Below, one piece after another: positions 17,035 through 27,087 of a stretch of DNA of 64,000 bases (position 1 is its first letter; each line of letters starts with the position of its first letter). Where the stretch lies: NCBI RefSeq assembly GCF_000430765.1, contig NZ_KE387243.1, positions 9,225 through 73,224 of the forward strand, written 5' to 3'. Origin of the DNA: Peribacillus kribbensis DSM 17871. Its GTDB lineage: Bacteria; Bacillota; Bacilli; Bacillales; DSM-1321. The position numbers were made by a program, and so were the translations under genes. Under the pieces are notes generated by a model. It saw only the letters and a list, made by a program, of their open reading frames with translations. It was not told the DNA's origin and ran no database searches.

Positions 17035-18183
17035 TTAAAATAATCGACCGGAAAAGATTAAAAATCCAAAGCAAATGAAGTGGAAGGTGATGACGATCGA
17101 GATTGCATGTGTCCATTTATTCTTTTTCCAGAATGAGTATTTTTTGTTTTTTCGTGCAAACCAATCAAAACTGATGATTAAAAGAGCATGATATAACCCG
17201 TACACAATATAGTGAAGTTCCAGACCGTGCCATACCCCCATTAATAAAAAGAGAAGCAGGTAACCAAGATAGGAAATGGTGAAACGGTTTTTGATCCACT
17301 TTTTCTTTTGCATTAAGAAGGCAAATCGCATGTACACATAATCCCGGAACCAAAATGAAAGTGACATGTGCCAACGGTTCCAAAAGTCTTTAATATTTCT
17401 GCTCAAAAAAGGAAGATTAAAGTTTTCAGGCGTTTTAACCCCCATAATATAGCTGAAACCGATGGCAAAGTTGCTGTATCCAGCAAAGTCAAAAAATAAA
17501 TATAAACTGTACAGATACATATAGCTAATATCGGATAGCAACGTATGGTTTTGGATAAAAAGTGTTGAAATTAATTTACTATTGATGAGAAACCCGATAA
17601 TAAATTTATATAAAAAGCCTAAAAAAATCTTATTAATTCCCATATAAAGAAGCTCATGATACTCTTCTCTGGAAGGAACGGTGCCTATATCCTTTTTAAA
17701 ACGTCTGTAACGGTCGATAGGACCGGAGGATATGGTCGGAAAAAACAATAAAAACGAAAGTTGTTCTTTTATGGTCAAAGATGTTAACGAACCATCTCGA
17801 ATATCAATTACCATTTGGACATTTTTAAAGGTTAAATAAGAAATTCCTAAAAATCCAAACCAGTTATTCAATTCGAAGGCAGGCAAGATTTTTATTAACA
17901 ATAAAGGGATGATGGAAAGAAAAATAGCAAGATAAAAAACAAGTGACGAATTTTGCTTTGAACGATACCGTATATAAACGGAAACAAGGATGATCTCCCA
18001 AATGACATAGGCAATAAAGGAATACGCTTGATGAAGGTCAGCTGCGAATGCCATAAAGAGAACGACAAACGTAACGAGAGCGTTATACCAGCCTAACCTT
18101 TTTTTTCGGTATCCCGCTGCTACGACAGGGATAAGCAAGATGCCAACAATCATAAAATAAAGTAAAGTTGCATAGGGCGTCAT
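17035..18183 (-). CDS. dltB: D-alanyl-lipoteichoic acid transfer protein DltB (MBOAT)
   Basis: 382 residues with about ten membrane segments. MBOAT signatures are present: [19 protein letters not shown] and [14 protein letters not shown], the latter with the conserved catalytic His. It moves D-Ala from DltC across the membrane. The start overlaps the dltA stop by 4 bp (ATGA). Length and composition are ordinary for the family. Confidence 0.95.
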   Translation of the reverse strand: MTPYATLLYFMIVGILLIPVVAAGYRKKRLGWYNALVTFVVLFMAFAADLHQAYSFIAYVIWEIILVSVYIRYRSKQNSSLVFYLAIFLSIIPLLLIKILPAFELNNWFGFLGISYLTFKNVQMVIDIRDGSLTSLTIKEQLSFLLFFPTISSGPIDRYRRFKKDIGTVPSREEYHELLYMGINKIFLGFLYKFIIGFLINSKLISTLFIQNHTLLSDISYMYLYSLYLFFDFAGYSNFAIGFSYIMGVKTPENFNLPFLSRNIKDFWNRWHMSLSFWFRDYVYMRFAFLMQKKKWIKNRFTISYLGYLLLFLLMGVWHGLELHYIVYGLYHALLIISFDWFARKNKKYSFWKKNKWTHAISIVITFHFICFGFLIFSGRLF

Positions 18184-19700
18184 GCAATAACCTCATGTAA
18201 TACTCTTTTTCGGTCTACCTTGCCGTTATTCGTCATGGGAAGAGCTGGGCGATAAACAAACTTTCTCGGTACCATGTATTGCGGTAATAGAGCACGCAAT
18301 TCTTTTTTTAACTGACTGGTAAGTTGAAATTCCTTTTCGAATTTATGAGGAGCTGGGACGATCACCGCTGTTAAAAATTCGCATTTCCCGTCTTTGTAAT
18401 TAGGTACAATCATAACGTTTTGTACTAACGGCAGGGAAGAAAGCTGTGCCTCAATCTCTTCAAGCTCCATCCTGTATCCATTCACTTTCACTTGGAAATC
18501 CATTCTTCCTGCGTAAAATACCAATCCATCTTTTTTATAGCCAAGGTCTCCTGTTTTATAAGCAGGCTGCCCATTGAGGACGAAAAATGAGTTACGAGTC
18601 AAACCTGGTTGATTCAAATACCCTTTGCTCACATGGGGTCCGGTTATAACAATTTGACCTTTTTCCCCATCTGGTTGTTCATCAAGTGATTCTGACAGAA
18701 TATAAACTTCGCCATCTTTTTTCGAAATGCCAATTGGCAATGATTCGTACTTTTCAATCAAGGAATCATCCACATTGATACTTGTTGCTGCTACTGTACA
18801 TTCAGTAGGACCATACGTATTGAATACAGTGGCATTTGGGAACCTCTTTCTCAATTTTAATGCCGTAGAACTTGGTAATGCTTCTCCGCAAAATAAAAAT
18901 GTTGTTAATTCAGGGAGTAGAGATGCTGAAAACTGTTCATCCGATAAGCAATAGTCCACAAAGGAAGGAGTAGACGTCCAAATATTCGCGGAGGACTTTT
19001 CAAGCGATAAAAATAATTCTTTAGGCGCTGCCACATACTCTTTGGGCAGCATCCAAAGGGTTCCTCCTAAGAATAAACTAGGAAACAGATCCATCACTGA
19101 CAAATCAAACGAAAAAGGTGCTTGGTTTAAAAAGACTTGGTGGTTTGCTAAACCGAAGTCATTCGTCATCCAGTGAATAAAACTCATTAAATTGTTGTAA
19201 GAAATTTGGACACCTTTTGGATTTCCTGTGCTCCCTGACGTATAGATGATATAAAAGTTTTCATCATTGAGAACATATGACTCGGAAGAAACGGTTTTTC
19301 CTTGATTCTTTACGAGTGCATCTCGTAAACGATCTCCATTCAAAGAATGGGATAGATGTTCCAAACCTACTTGAGGCAGATCAGTAGGTGATAGCATCAT
19401 TTTAGCTCCAGAATCTTCTATAATTTTTGCAATTCTTTCATCTGGAATAGATGTATCAACCGGAATATACGGATGACCTGATTTAACGCATGCTAAAAAA
19501 CAAACAAGCATTAATGGTTCCATGTGACCATAAACCACAATAGGAGTAGAATGATCAAGCAAAAGATTGTTTAAAAAATCAGCTAAAGACTCGGACATAT
19601 TATAAAGCTGCCTATAGGTAAGGCTCTCATTTCCGCATGAAAAAACGGTCTTTTCAGGATATAATTCAGACCATTTTTGTAGTTGTGAATAAAAATTCAT
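18180..19700 (-). CDS. dltA: D-alanine--D-alanyl carrier protein ligase DltA
   Basis: 506 residues, an adenylate-forming (ANL) enzyme that activates D-Ala with ATP and loads it onto DltC. The P-loop YIIYTSGSTGNPKGV, the TYGPTECTV motif and the YKTGDLGY motif are present in order. A C-terminal lysine in NNGKVDRKR is the usual adenylation lysine. The ATG at 19700 follows GAGGTGACACC, the correct start by homology; 18 further upstream codons overlap dltX in another frame. Confidence 0.95.
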   Translation of the reverse strand: MNFYSQLQKWSELYPEKTVFSCGNESLTYRQLYNMSESLADFLNNLLLDHSTPIVVYGHMEPLMLVCFLACVKSGHPYIPVDTSIPDERIAKIIEDSGAKMMLSPTDLPQVGLEHLSHSLNGDRLRDALVKNQGKTVSSESYVLNDENFYIIYTSGSTGNPKGVQISYNNLMSFIHWMTNDFGLANHQVFLNQAPFSFDLSVMDLFPSLFLGGTLWMLPKEYVAAPKELFLSLEKSSANIWTSTPSFVDYCLSDEQFSASLLPELTTFLFCGEALPSSTALKLRKRFPNATVFNTYGPTECTVAATSINVDDSLIEKYESLPIGISKKDGEVYILSESLDEQPDGEKGQIVITGPHVSKGYLNQPGLTRNSFFVLNGQPAYKTGDLGYKKDGLVFYAGRMDFQVKVNGYRMELEEIEAQLSSLPLVQNVMIVPNYKDGKCEFLTAVIVPAPHKFEKEFQLTSQLKKELRALLPQYMVPRKFVYRPALPMTNNGKVDRKRVLHEVIA

Positions 19701-19710
19701 GGTGTCACCT

Positions 19711-19863
19711 CTAAAATTCGTTATAAATAAAAGTACCGGAATTTTTAAATCCATAAATGGTTAATAAGCCTAACAGAATTAAAAAATAAAATAACAATCT
19801 CATCATCCACCTTGTGGTAGGATGACAGAATAAAGATTTTACATAATGAAAAAATGAATTCAT
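19711..19863 (-). CDS. dltX: Teichoic acid D-Ala incorporation-associated protein DltX
   Basis: A 50-residue membrane peptide easily missed by length filters. It has AGGAGG five bases before its ATG at 19863-19861. A central hydrophobic helix (LLFYFLILLGLLTIYGF, about 23-39) leads to the C-terminus GTFIYNEF. That C-terminal FxYxxF-type motif is the conserved hallmark of DltX, which works with DltD in the last transfer step. The stop is 10 bp before dltA. An overlapping 64-codon frame at 19745-19939 is an artefact. Confidence 0.92.
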   Translation of the reverse strand: MNSFFHYVKSLFCHPTTRWMMRLLFYFLILLGLLTIYGFKNSGTFIYNEF

Positions 19864-19911
19864 AAATGCCTCCTAACTGGGAAGTAAAGCACTTGATGAT
19901 TTTACTATGAA

Positions 19912-19939
19912 ATTCTATTGGATTTAGGATTTTAATCAA
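19912..19939 (-). promoter_or_regulatory. Candidate sigma-A promoter of dltXABCD
   Basis: On the minus strand, TTGATT (19939-19934), a 16-bp spacer and TAGAAT (19917-19912) lie about 50 bp ahead of dltX. Extracytoplasmic sigma control, common for dlt in Bacillus, cannot be excluded. Confidence 0.4.
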
Positions 19940-20043
19940 AATTTAATCCTTGGCTTTTGACAGATTAGTAGAATTTAGAATAAAGGGAGCAGGAAATGTA
20001 TGAGGAATTTAATATTTTTGAAAAGGAACGGGGATTTTTGTGA

Positions 20044-20170
20044 AATATTGAGATTCCAGGATTAATATTAATCTTAGTATTTGTACTAATCGTTCTTGGA
20101 CCTAAAAAACTTCCGGAACTTGGTCGTGCTGTCGGCAATCATTGAGGGAATTTAAAAAATTCAACTTGAC
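20044..20170 (+). pseudogene. tatA: tatA remnant
   Basis: The frame from 20044 reads [20 protein letters not shown] and continues [13 protein letters not shown], then a TGA at 20143. After a one-base frame change it continues LREFKKFNL. This is the membrane helix, hinge and start of the amphipathic helix of TatA/TatE twin-arginine translocase subunits. There is no start codon (TGA precedes it directly), and the C-terminal tail is gone. Confidence 0.8.
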
Positions 20171-20216
20171 TGCCTTATGTTATCTAGTTTTGAAGGAATG
20201 TAGTTCTTTTGCAGTG

Positions 20217-20332
20217 TCTGGTAGTTATGGCAAAGAGGCCACACCCGTTCCCATCCTGAACACGGAAGTAAAACTCTTTTGCGCCGATGGTAGTTGGGGG
20301 CTCTCCCCCTTTGAGTGTAGGACGCTGCCAGA
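20217..20332 (+). rRNA. rrf: Solitary, probably decayed 5S rRNA
   Basis: About 116 nt with closing stem TCTGGTAG/CTGCCAGA and the classic 5S blocks CACACCCGTTCCCATCCTGA, GAACACGGAAG and GCGCCGATGGTAGTTGGGG. The highly conserved GAAGTTAAGC reads GAAGTAAAAC here (two changes near 20270), so it may be non-functional. There is no 16S or 23S gene beside it. The frames that cross it on both strands are not genes. Confidence 0.85.
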
Positions 20333-20356
20333 ATAAATTTAATATCTTCTTTTCGT

Positions 20357-20430
<74 letters not shown>

Positions 20431-20560
20431 TCTCTTTTCTCTATACCAAAAAGTATTCAATAGATTCTATTGGTTTTAATGGCAAAGAAAAGTTCTTTCT
20501 TTCACAACGAGTCATTTGGGGTATGTAAGTTAAAATAACTATGAACTCTTATCTAACCAT

Positions 20561-20593
20561 GAATACTCCCCATCTTTCAGATGGGGAGTATTC
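20561..20593. terminator. Perfect 15-bp palindromic hairpin
   Basis: GAATACTCCCCATCT-TTC-AGATGGGGAGTATTC, enclosed by an outer AATAACTAT/ATAGTTATT pair (about 20535 and 20602). It lies just 3' of the amidase gene on the minus strand. It lacks a T-run, so it may be a terminator or a solo end of a small mobile element. Confidence 0.5.
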
Positions 20594-20605
20594 AATGATT
20601 TATAG

Positions 20606-22135
20606 TTATTTAATTAGGGTTGGTGCAACTCTGTGTTTAGTAGCTTGTTCATATGCATAAGCCATCCCTACGAGGTCAGCTTCACTCCACATCTTACCGA
20701 AGAAAGCTAGAGCGAATGGGGAGCCGTTTTCATAATAACCGGCGGGGACCGTAATCAGTGGCAACCCGCTGATATTGATTTCAGAGACAGTTGTTGATTT
20801 TACATTTTCAACCTGAAGTGACGGAATTGCTTCAGGCATCTGAGGAAAAACGAATCCGTCTAACTCATGTTTTTCCATCACCATATTAATGATGCGCAGC
20901 AACTCCGCTTTCACCTCAATGAAATCCTTCAAATCTGGTAAAACACTTGGATCAGCCGATGCTGTTTCAGCATTGATGAAATCAGAAACTAAACTTAATG
21001 GACCTCCTTCAGCCCAAGGTACTTGGCCCGCTTTTTCAAATACGTTTTTAATGGAAAGCTCCGGATTTATATTTTTAAAGTATTTTTCAAGGTCATAGAA
21101 GAAGGTTTCCATTCCGACAAATCCATTTTTTGACTCCATGTATTCAGCGAAGCCTGTCCCAGCAAAAGGATCGGTTATTACTACTGCTCCTTGATTTTCT
21201 AATTCCTCAATGGCAAGAGCATACAGTTCTTGTGTTTCTTTTGAAAGTTCTTCTGTACGCCAACCGGGTCCGTACAATCCGAGTCGTTTTCCCTTAAGCG
21301 ATGTCGCATCAAGGAAAGCAGGGTATCCAGCTTCAGGAACATTCCCTTTAGCAGCTTCTGTTTTAATGTCCTCTTTAGAATATCCAGCCATCACACCGAG
21401 CATAATCGCAGCATCTTGAACGGTACGGGCGTGGGGTCCTAAAACATCCCTGGTACTACCTGCAAGGGGGGTCACTCCAGTTGATGGAATCAATCCAAAT
21501 GATGGCTTAATTCCAACCAATGATTGGGCTGCAGCGGGAACCTGGATGGAACCTGCCGTTTCTTCGGCTACACCAAGTACGGCAAAGTTACCCGATACAG
21601 CCATAGCAGTACCACTGCTACTTCCGCCAGGTGAAAGCTCACGGTTTACCGCATTATAAGTAGGGCCATCCCAACTATTGTTTGCATTATATGCACAGCT
21701 GAAGGCAGGGATATTTGTTTTTCCGAGGATGATGGCACCTGCCTCTTTTAGTCTTGTTGTAACGGTGGCATCCTTAGTAGGCATTAATTCAATCGCTCCG
21801 CTACCTTTGCTAAGAGGAGCCCACCCGAATGTAGACGGGTAACCTGTAACATCAACTGCTTCCTTAATGACAATCGGTATTCCTGCTAGCGGTCCTAGTT
21901 TATTCCCTTCTTCACGCAAACGATCCATTTCTTTTGCCTCTTCTAAAGCATCAGGGTTCATAAAGGTGAAAGCATTATAGGTATCCTCGAATTCCTCAAT
22001 TCGATTTAGAAATGACTGAACAACCTCTTGTACCGTAAAAGCGCCTTCCTGATATCCTGATAGTAATTCATTCACGGTTACTTCTTCAAAACGGAAATCT
22101 TCTTTAGTAGATTTTAATAAGGTACTATTTTTCAT
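20606..22135 (-). CDS. Amidase signature-family hydrolase
   Basis: 509 residues with the amidase signature Ser-cisSer-Lys triad. The Lys is in GIPIVIKEAVDVTG (about residues 90-103), the bridging Ser in SPGGSSSGTAMAV, and the nucleophile Ser in ETAGSIQVPAAAQ. It hydrolyses a carboxylic amide; the substrate is unknown. The usual DTGGS reads ETAGS here. I start at ATG 22135 after GAGAGGGG, rather than the ATG 18 bp earlier. It is divergent from the peptide transporter at 22547, hinting at degradation of an imported amide or peptide (inference). Confidence 0.88.
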   Translation of the reverse strand: MKNSTLLKSTKEDFRFEEVTVNELLSGYQEGAFTVQEVVQSFLNRIEEFEDTYNAFTFMNPDALEEAKEMDRLREEGNKLGPLAGIPIVIKEAVDVTGYPSTFGWAPLSKGSGAIELMPTKDATVTTRLKEAGAIILGKTNIPAFSCAYNANNSWDGPTYNAVNRELSPGGSSSGTAMAVSGNFAVLGVAEETAGSIQVPAAAQSLVGIKPSFGLIPSTGVTPLAGSTRDVLGPHARTVQDAAIMLGVMAGYSKEDIKTEAAKGNVPEAGYPAFLDATSLKGKRLGLYGPGWRTEELSKETQELYALAIEELENQGAVVITDPFAGTGFAEYMESKNGFVGMETFFYDLEKYFKNINPELSIKNVFEKAGQVPWAEGGPLSLVSDFINAETASADPSVLPDLKDFIEVKAELLRIINMVMEKHELDGFVFPQMPEAIPSLQVENVKSTTVSEINISGLPLITVPAGYYENGSPFALAFFGKMWSEADLVGMAYAYEQATKHRVAPTLIK

Positions 22136-22546
22136 TGTTTTACCCCTCTCCATTTGAATTAATTGAATCGAGAACTAAATCTTCGCCACCACTAATAGCT
22201 AGAATTTTCTCTCACTTTCCTATCTTATATTTGTTTGCTATGGTTAAAAACAACCTTGTTAGGAAACCTGACATGAAATTCATTATTCATATCGTTTCCG
22301 ATGAAAGTTAAAAACAAATATGTGGTAAAACCCCTAACATATAAAAACTAATTCGAATTAAAGTTCGGGAAATTTCACTAAAACAATTAAAAGTTTTATA
22401 AAAAAATAAAATTGTAAGCGTTTTGACGAATTTTTACGTAAGAAAAACTAACAAATATTTGGAGTTGTGTGGTTGTTTGATGATAAAAGTGATGTAATGA
22501 TTTACATTTTGAAAAACCATGAAATATCAGGGGGAGGAGGATTCAA
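22136..22546. promoter_or_regulatory. Divergent amidase/oligopeptide-transporter control region
   Basis: A 411-bp AT-rich gap without a gene. A cre-like site TGTAAGCGTTTTGACG lies at 22413-22428, and an inverted repeat TGTAA-TGAT-TTACA at 22493-22506, about 40 bp before the transporter start. Catabolite control by CcpA is plausible; the second repeat could bind a local regulator that is not in the neighbourhood. Confidence 0.45.
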
Positions 22547-24124
22547 TTGAAATTCAAGTTTTTTAAACTGTTATTAATTTGTTTACTTGCGATATCTCTT
22601 GCTGGCTGCGCTTTAGCAGGATCTGCAGAAGATAGAAAAACGCTTATTATCGGGATTGAGTCAGAAACAGATGTTTTGGATCCTCAAAGAGCAGGGGGAT
22701 GGGTGACATTTAGGGTCAATTATCAAATACATGAATCATTGGTTACAGAAGATTTATCAACCTCCAATGAAAAGACCCCGTCTTTGAAACCTGGATTGGC
22801 TGAAAAATGGTCTGTTTCAGCAGATGGATTGACCTATACTTTTCATTTGAGAAAAGGTGTAAGGTTCCATGATGGCACACCTTTTAATTCAAAGGCAGTT
22901 GAATTTAATATTAGGAGAGCCTGGGATAAAGATTTCAAATATTACGATACTCGGTCAGCGGGACAGCTTGCTTCTACATACCAATATTTGAAAGAAGTAA
23001 AGGTTATTGATGATGACGAAATTCAACTGGTTATGGACCAGCCATTTGCCCCATTTTTACGAATGCTGGCCCAGGGAGGAATGGGATCAGGCGGCATTCT
23101 TAGTCCTGCAGCATTAAAAAAGTGGGGAAATGATGGTTATGCCGAGCATCCTTCTGGTACAGGGCCATTTAAGTTTGTCGAACGAGTGCGCGGAGAAAAA
23201 ATTGTATTGGATACCAATGAAAATTACTGGGGCAAGAAACCTCACATCGACAGAGTCATTTTCAGGCCGATACCAGATCCCGCAACTAGAGTCCTGGCGC
23301 TTGAAAGCGGGGAAGTAGATATCATCTCCGTACCCCCGCCAGACAGTGTGAAAGTATTAAAGGAAAAAGGATTTAAAGTAGTGGATGGAAATGTTCCGCA
23401 TGTATGGTACCTCGCCTTGAATATGAACAATAAAGAAATGCGAAACAGGAAGGTAAGAGAAGCGATTAGTTTGGCGATTGATCGCAAAGGTATGGCTGAA
23501 GAACTGCTCCAAAAAACGGTAACACCAGCGAAAAGCGTTCTATCACCGGCAAATGAGGCCTATGCTGAGAATTTTAACGGATATGAATACAACCCTGAAA
23601 AAGCAAAGTATATCTTGAAAGAAGCGGGATATCCCGATGGTTTTGATACGGTTTTCAGGACTTCTGTAGATGGTTCGGGTCAATTAATCCCCGTACAGAT
23701 GGCTGAGTGGATTCAAAGGGACCTAGATAGAATTGGCATTAATGTAAAGATCGAGACCTACGAGTGGATTTCTTATCTGGGTGTTTATTATCAAGAAGCC
23801 CCAGAAAATATTGGTTTTTCGCAAATGTCATGGGGTATGTCCACCCCATATATCTTATCCATAATGGCACAATCACAGAGCGGTTCAAATCCGGGAAAGT
23901 ACCATAATAATGAGGTGGATCAACTAATAGAAAATGCAGTGACTGAAACGGATAATGGGACATCAAATGAATATTGGCGTTTGGCGAACGAAAAAGTAAC
24001 GCAAGATAAGGGGATTGTTGGTGTTGTGAATGATAAAGCCCCATATGCGATGTCTGAGGATGTAGAAGGGTTTATTGTACCGAATGAGGAATGGTTCAGC
24101 CTACTCGATGTTAAATTGAAATAA
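22547..24124 (+). CDS. Peptide/nickel-type ABC transporter substrate-binding lipoprotein
   Basis: 525 residues, SBP family 5. A signal peptide ends in the lipobox LAGC with Cys21. The mature protein has the family signature region LAEKWSVSADGLTYTFHLRKGVRFHDGTPF split over residues ~83-115, and many later family blocks (NVPHVWYLALNMNN, VREAISLAIDRKGMAE). It begins with TTG, supported by GGGAGGAGG 7 nt upstream. First gene of a five-gene ABC operon running to 28092. The ligand is probably a peptide or peptide-like compound. Confidence 0.92.
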   Translation: MKFKFFKLLLICLLAISLAGCALAGSAEDRKTLIIGIESETDVLDPQRAGGWVTFRVNYQIHESLVTEDLSTSNEKTPSLKPGLAEKWSVSADGLTYTFHLRKGVRFHDGTPFNSKAVEFNIRRAWDKDFKYYDTRSAGQLASTYQYLKEVKVIDDDEIQLVMDQPFAPFLRMLAQGGMGSGGILSPAALKKWGNDGYAEHPSGTGPFKFVERVRGEKIVLDTNENYWGKKPHIDRVIFRPIPDPATRVLALESGEVDIISVPPPDSVKVLKEKGFKVVDGNVPHVWYLALNMNNKEMRNRKVREAISLAIDRKGMAEELLQKTVTPAKSVLSPANEAYAENFNGYEYNPEKAKYILKEAGYPDGFDTVFRTSVDGSGQLIPVQMAEWIQRDLDRIGINVKIETYEWISYLGVYYQEAPENIGFSQMSWGMSTPYILSIMAQSQSGSNPGKYHNNEVDQLIENAVTETDNGTSNEYWRLANEKVTQDKGIVGVVNDKAPYAMSEDVEGFIVPNEEWFSLLDVKLK

Positions 24125-24180
24125 TTATCGGGAGTTTCTGAAATAGTGTTTTTGAGAACTTAGGAAAAGGCGGTGCTAAA

Positions 24181-25128
24181 ATGCTTTCTTACGCAATAAA
24201 GCGGATATTGGCCATCATACCCATTCTAATGGGAGTATCATTTTTGGTGTTTTCAATTGTCTATCTCATTCCAGGAGATCCAGCGGTGAAAATATTGGGT
24301 CAGGCAGCTACAGATGAAGCAGTAGCTGAACTGAGAAAGGATTTAGGATTGGATAAGCCTTTCTTCATTCAATATGGAATATGGTTAGCAAATATGCTGA
24401 AAGGGGATCTTGGAACATCGATAACGATGAGGGTCTCGGTAGATTCCGTCTTAATACCGAAGTTAATAAATACCTTAATCCTAACCGGGGGCAGCTTGGC
24501 TGTATGTTTAATTGGGGGATTGTTGATAGGATTGCTGGCGGGGCTAAAACCGTATTCCTGGTTTGATAGGATTTCAATGTTTTTCGCACAATTCGGAGCG
24601 AATGTCCCAGTCTTTTGGCTAGCCATTGTTTTAATGTGGATATTTTCCATTAAATTAGGTTGGCTCCCGGCTTTCGGAATGTATGACATGCGAACAGAAG
24701 GCAGTACATGGAGTATCCTGCAGCATTTAATTTTGCCTTCCATCGCTGCTGCAAGTGTGTCGTTAGCTGTTATGGCCCGCTTAACAAGAAGTAGTTTAAT
24801 AGATGCTTTTAATTCTGATTATGTTAAAACGTTTAGAGCCTATGGGATATCAGAAAAGAACATAGTCTTTAAACATGCTTTTCGCAACATTTTATCTCCG
24901 ATTCTCAATATGACCGGATTGCAGGTGGGTTCCTTGATGGGAGGTGCGCTGTTTGTAGAAGTAGTGTTTTCTTGGCCAGGATTGGGCAGCCAGTTATATT
25001 CATCGATAACAGGCCAGGACCTTCCAATGGTTCAGGCTGGGGTATTATTCATTGCTATAAGTTTTGTTCTGGTAAATTTAATCAATGATTTATTGGTTGC
25101 CTCTCTTAATCCTCGACTTAGACATTAA
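24181..25128 (+). CDS. Peptide ABC transporter permease (DppB type)
   Basis: 315 residues, six membrane helices, with the BPD_transp_1 domain and the EAA-like loop FRAYGISEKNIVFKHAFRNILSP. The N-terminus MLSYAIKRILAIIPILMGVSFLVF is typical of DppB/OppB. It pairs with the next gene to form the translocation pore. A gap of 56 bp follows the binding-protein gene. Confidence 0.93.
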   Translation: MLSYAIKRILAIIPILMGVSFLVFSIVYLIPGDPAVKILGQAATDEAVAELRKDLGLDKPFFIQYGIWLANMLKGDLGTSITMRVSVDSVLIPKLINTLILTGGSLAVCLIGGLLIGLLAGLKPYSWFDRISMFFAQFGANVPVFWLAIVLMWIFSIKLGWLPAFGMYDMRTEGSTWSILQHLILPSIAAASVSLAVMARLTRSSLIDAFNSDYVKTFRAYGISEKNIVFKHAFRNILSPILNMTGLQVGSLMGGALFVEVVFSWPGLGSQLYSSITGQDLPMVQAGVLFIAISFVLVNLINDLLVASLNPRLRH

Positions 25129-25148
25129 TAAAAAAGGAGATTAGATCA

Positions 25149-26066
25149 ATGGAAAAATTTGAACCGGTTTTAGAAACGAAGCAAGTTCTTCAACACCCGC
25201 TTGTCTTTGACAGGAAGGAAAACAAGCTGAAAAAGCTATGGAATGTATTTAAAAAAGACAAACTCGCTGTTATGGGGTTATTCATCATTCTAGTGGCTGC
25301 GGCTGTTTCACTGCTTGCTCCAATTATAGCTCCATATGATCCTAACATCTCGAATGGATCAAAGCGGTTATTGGGCATAGGAACAGCGGGACATATCCTT
25401 GGTGTGGATGAACAAGGGAGAGATATCCTAAGCCGTTTAATATGGGGAGGGAGAACTTCGTTACTGACAGCCGTTGTGCCAATTACCTGTATGTTCAGTC
25501 TTAGTTTAATACTTGGTTTGCTTGCGGGTTATTGGGGTGGCAAAACAGGTGAAGTGATTATGAGATTACTGGATGTGCTGTTTTCATTTCCGACCGTCTT
25601 GCTTGCCATAGTTGTATCAGCCATTATGGGGGCTGGCGTTTTAACCATTATGGTTTCTTGCTGTCTTACTATGCTGCCGTATATGACAAGGGTGGTCTAT
25701 ACATCCACAGTAACCGAGAAAACAAAAGAATATATAGAAGCCGCGAAAATACTTGGGGCTAATAAACTTCAAATTGCGTTTAAGGAAATATTGCCAAATG
25801 TTGTTTCCGATCTCATCGTTTATTCCACGTCCCTGATCGGGGTGGCTATGGTTTTAGGTGCAGGTCTTAGTTTCCTTGGGTTAGGCGTTCAGCCGCCTAC
25901 CGCTGATTGGGGGAAAATGACTTCAGACGGTATGAAAGTTTTGACACTGGGGGCTCCCCATGTTGCCACGATTCCTGGGCTGATTATTCTAATTGTGGCT
26001 ACTGCTTTCAATTGGCTGGGAGATGGGTTAAGAGATCTCTTTGATCCGCACAAAAGAACGCAATAA
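25149..26066 (+). CDS. Peptide ABC transporter permease (DppC type)
   Basis: 305 residues. It has a cytoplasmic N-terminal extension, then the OppC_N segment (FKKDKLAVMGLFIILVAAAVSLLAPIIAPYDP split around residues 35-66). The conserved HILGVDEQGRDILSRLIWGGR periplasmic block and an EAA loop (EAAKILGANKLQIAFKEILPN) follow. AAAAAGGAGA precedes the ATG. Confidence 0.93.
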   Translation: MEKFEPVLETKQVLQHPLVFDRKENKLKKLWNVFKKDKLAVMGLFIILVAAAVSLLAPIIAPYDPNISNGSKRLLGIGTAGHILGVDEQGRDILSRLIWGGRTSLLTAVVPITCMFSLSLILGLLAGYWGGKTGEVIMRLLDVLFSFPTVLLAIVVSAIMGAGVLTIMVSCCLTMLPYMTRVVYTSTVTEKTKEYIEAAKILGANKLQIAFKEILPNVVSDLIVYSTSLIGVAMVLGAGLSFLGLGVQPPTADWGKMTSDGMKVLTLGAPHVATIPGLIILIVATAFNWLGDGLRDLFDPHKRTQ

Positions 26067-26095
26067 TAATTACCTATAAGGAAGGGGATAGGCCA

Positions 26096-27085
26096 ATGGC
26101 TTTATTAGAAGTTTCGAACTTAAAAACGTGTTTCCATACATCAAGGGGTAAGGTTAAAGCGGTAAACGGCGTTTCTTTCTCCATCGATAAAGGTGAAATT
26201 ATGGCCTTGGTTGGGGAATCAGGCTCTGGAAAAAGTATAACAGGCCTTTCCATCTTAGGCCTCGTTCCTCAGCCTAACGGAAAGATAGAAGATGGAAAAA
26301 TCCTGTTTAAGGGTGAGAACCTTGTTGGTAAAGGCTCGAAAGAATATAGACAAATACAAGGGGGAGAAATTGCGATGATCTTTCAAAATCCACTGACTGC
26401 AATGGATCCTTCCTACACGATTGGTAATCAGATGTTCGAAATAATCCGTTCACGAGGAAAAGTTGGAAAAAAGGAAGCCAGGGACCAAGCCGTAAAATTA
26501 TTACATTTAGTGGGCATTCACGAGCCTGAACGAGTACTCTCCTCTTACCCGCATGCTTTAAGCGGGGGAATGAGACAGAGGGTGATGATCGCTATGGCTT
26601 TAAGCTGCAAGCCTAAGTTATTAATTGCCGATGAGCCAACCACGGCTTTAGACGCAACGATTCAAAAACAAATACTGGATTTATTGAAAAAAATCAATAA
26701 AGAAACGGGGACAGCGATTCTGATCATTACCCATGACTTTGGAGTGGTGGCTAATTTATGTGATTCGGTGGCTGTTATGTATGCTGGCAGGATCGTGGAA
26801 TACGGTGAAACAAATGATATTCTTTCAAAGCCTGTACATCCATATACGAAAGGCTTGATGGGTGCTATGCCTGAATTTCAGGAGCCCGGAAGTAAAGGGA
26901 TGAACCGCCTGATTCAAATCGACGGAACGCCGCCGGATCTCATCGAGCTTCCTGAGGGATGCAGTTTCTTTGAACGATGCAATTTTGCTACGAATTTATG
27001 TAAAAAAGCGTTTCCGGATGCCACTTATGCAAATGATTCAGGAACTCAATTTGTTTATTGTTATCATTCGAAGGAGGTAGTCTGA
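26096..27085 (+). CDS. Peptide ABC transporter ATPase (DppD/OppD type)
   Basis: 329 residues. Walker A GESGSGKS (about 40-47), Q-loop FQNPLTAMDP, signature LSGGMRQR, Walker B LLIADEPTTALD and the H-loop THDFG are all present. A C-terminal oligopeptide/dipeptide extension contains the iron-sulfur-type cysteine region GCSFFERCNFATNLCKKA, as in OppD/DppD. It energises the pore with its partner OppF-type ATPase. Confidence 0.93.
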   Translation: MALLEVSNLKTCFHTSRGKVKAVNGVSFSIDKGEIMALVGESGSGKSITGLSILGLVPQPNGKIEDGKILFKGENLVGKGSKEYRQIQGGEIAMIFQNPLTAMDPSYTIGNQMFEIIRSRGKVGKKEARDQAVKLLHLVGIHEPERVLSSYPHALSGGMRQRVMIAMALSCKPKLLIADEPTTALDATIQKQILDLLKKINKETGTAILIITHDFGVVANLCDSVAVMYAGRIVEYGETNDILSKPVHPYTKGLMGAMPEFQEPGSKGMNRLIQIDGTPPDLIELPEGCSFFERCNFATNLCKKAFPDATYANDSGTQFVYCYHSKEVV

Positions 27086-27087
27086 TT

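Noticed and set aside
19745-19939. 64-codon minus-strand ORF before dltA
   Set aside because: It overlaps dltX in another frame and lacks a ribosome site; dltX has both site and family motif.
20561-20593. Solo mobile-element end
   Set aside because: The perfect palindrome could be this, but with no partner end or transposase a terminator-like role is equally good.
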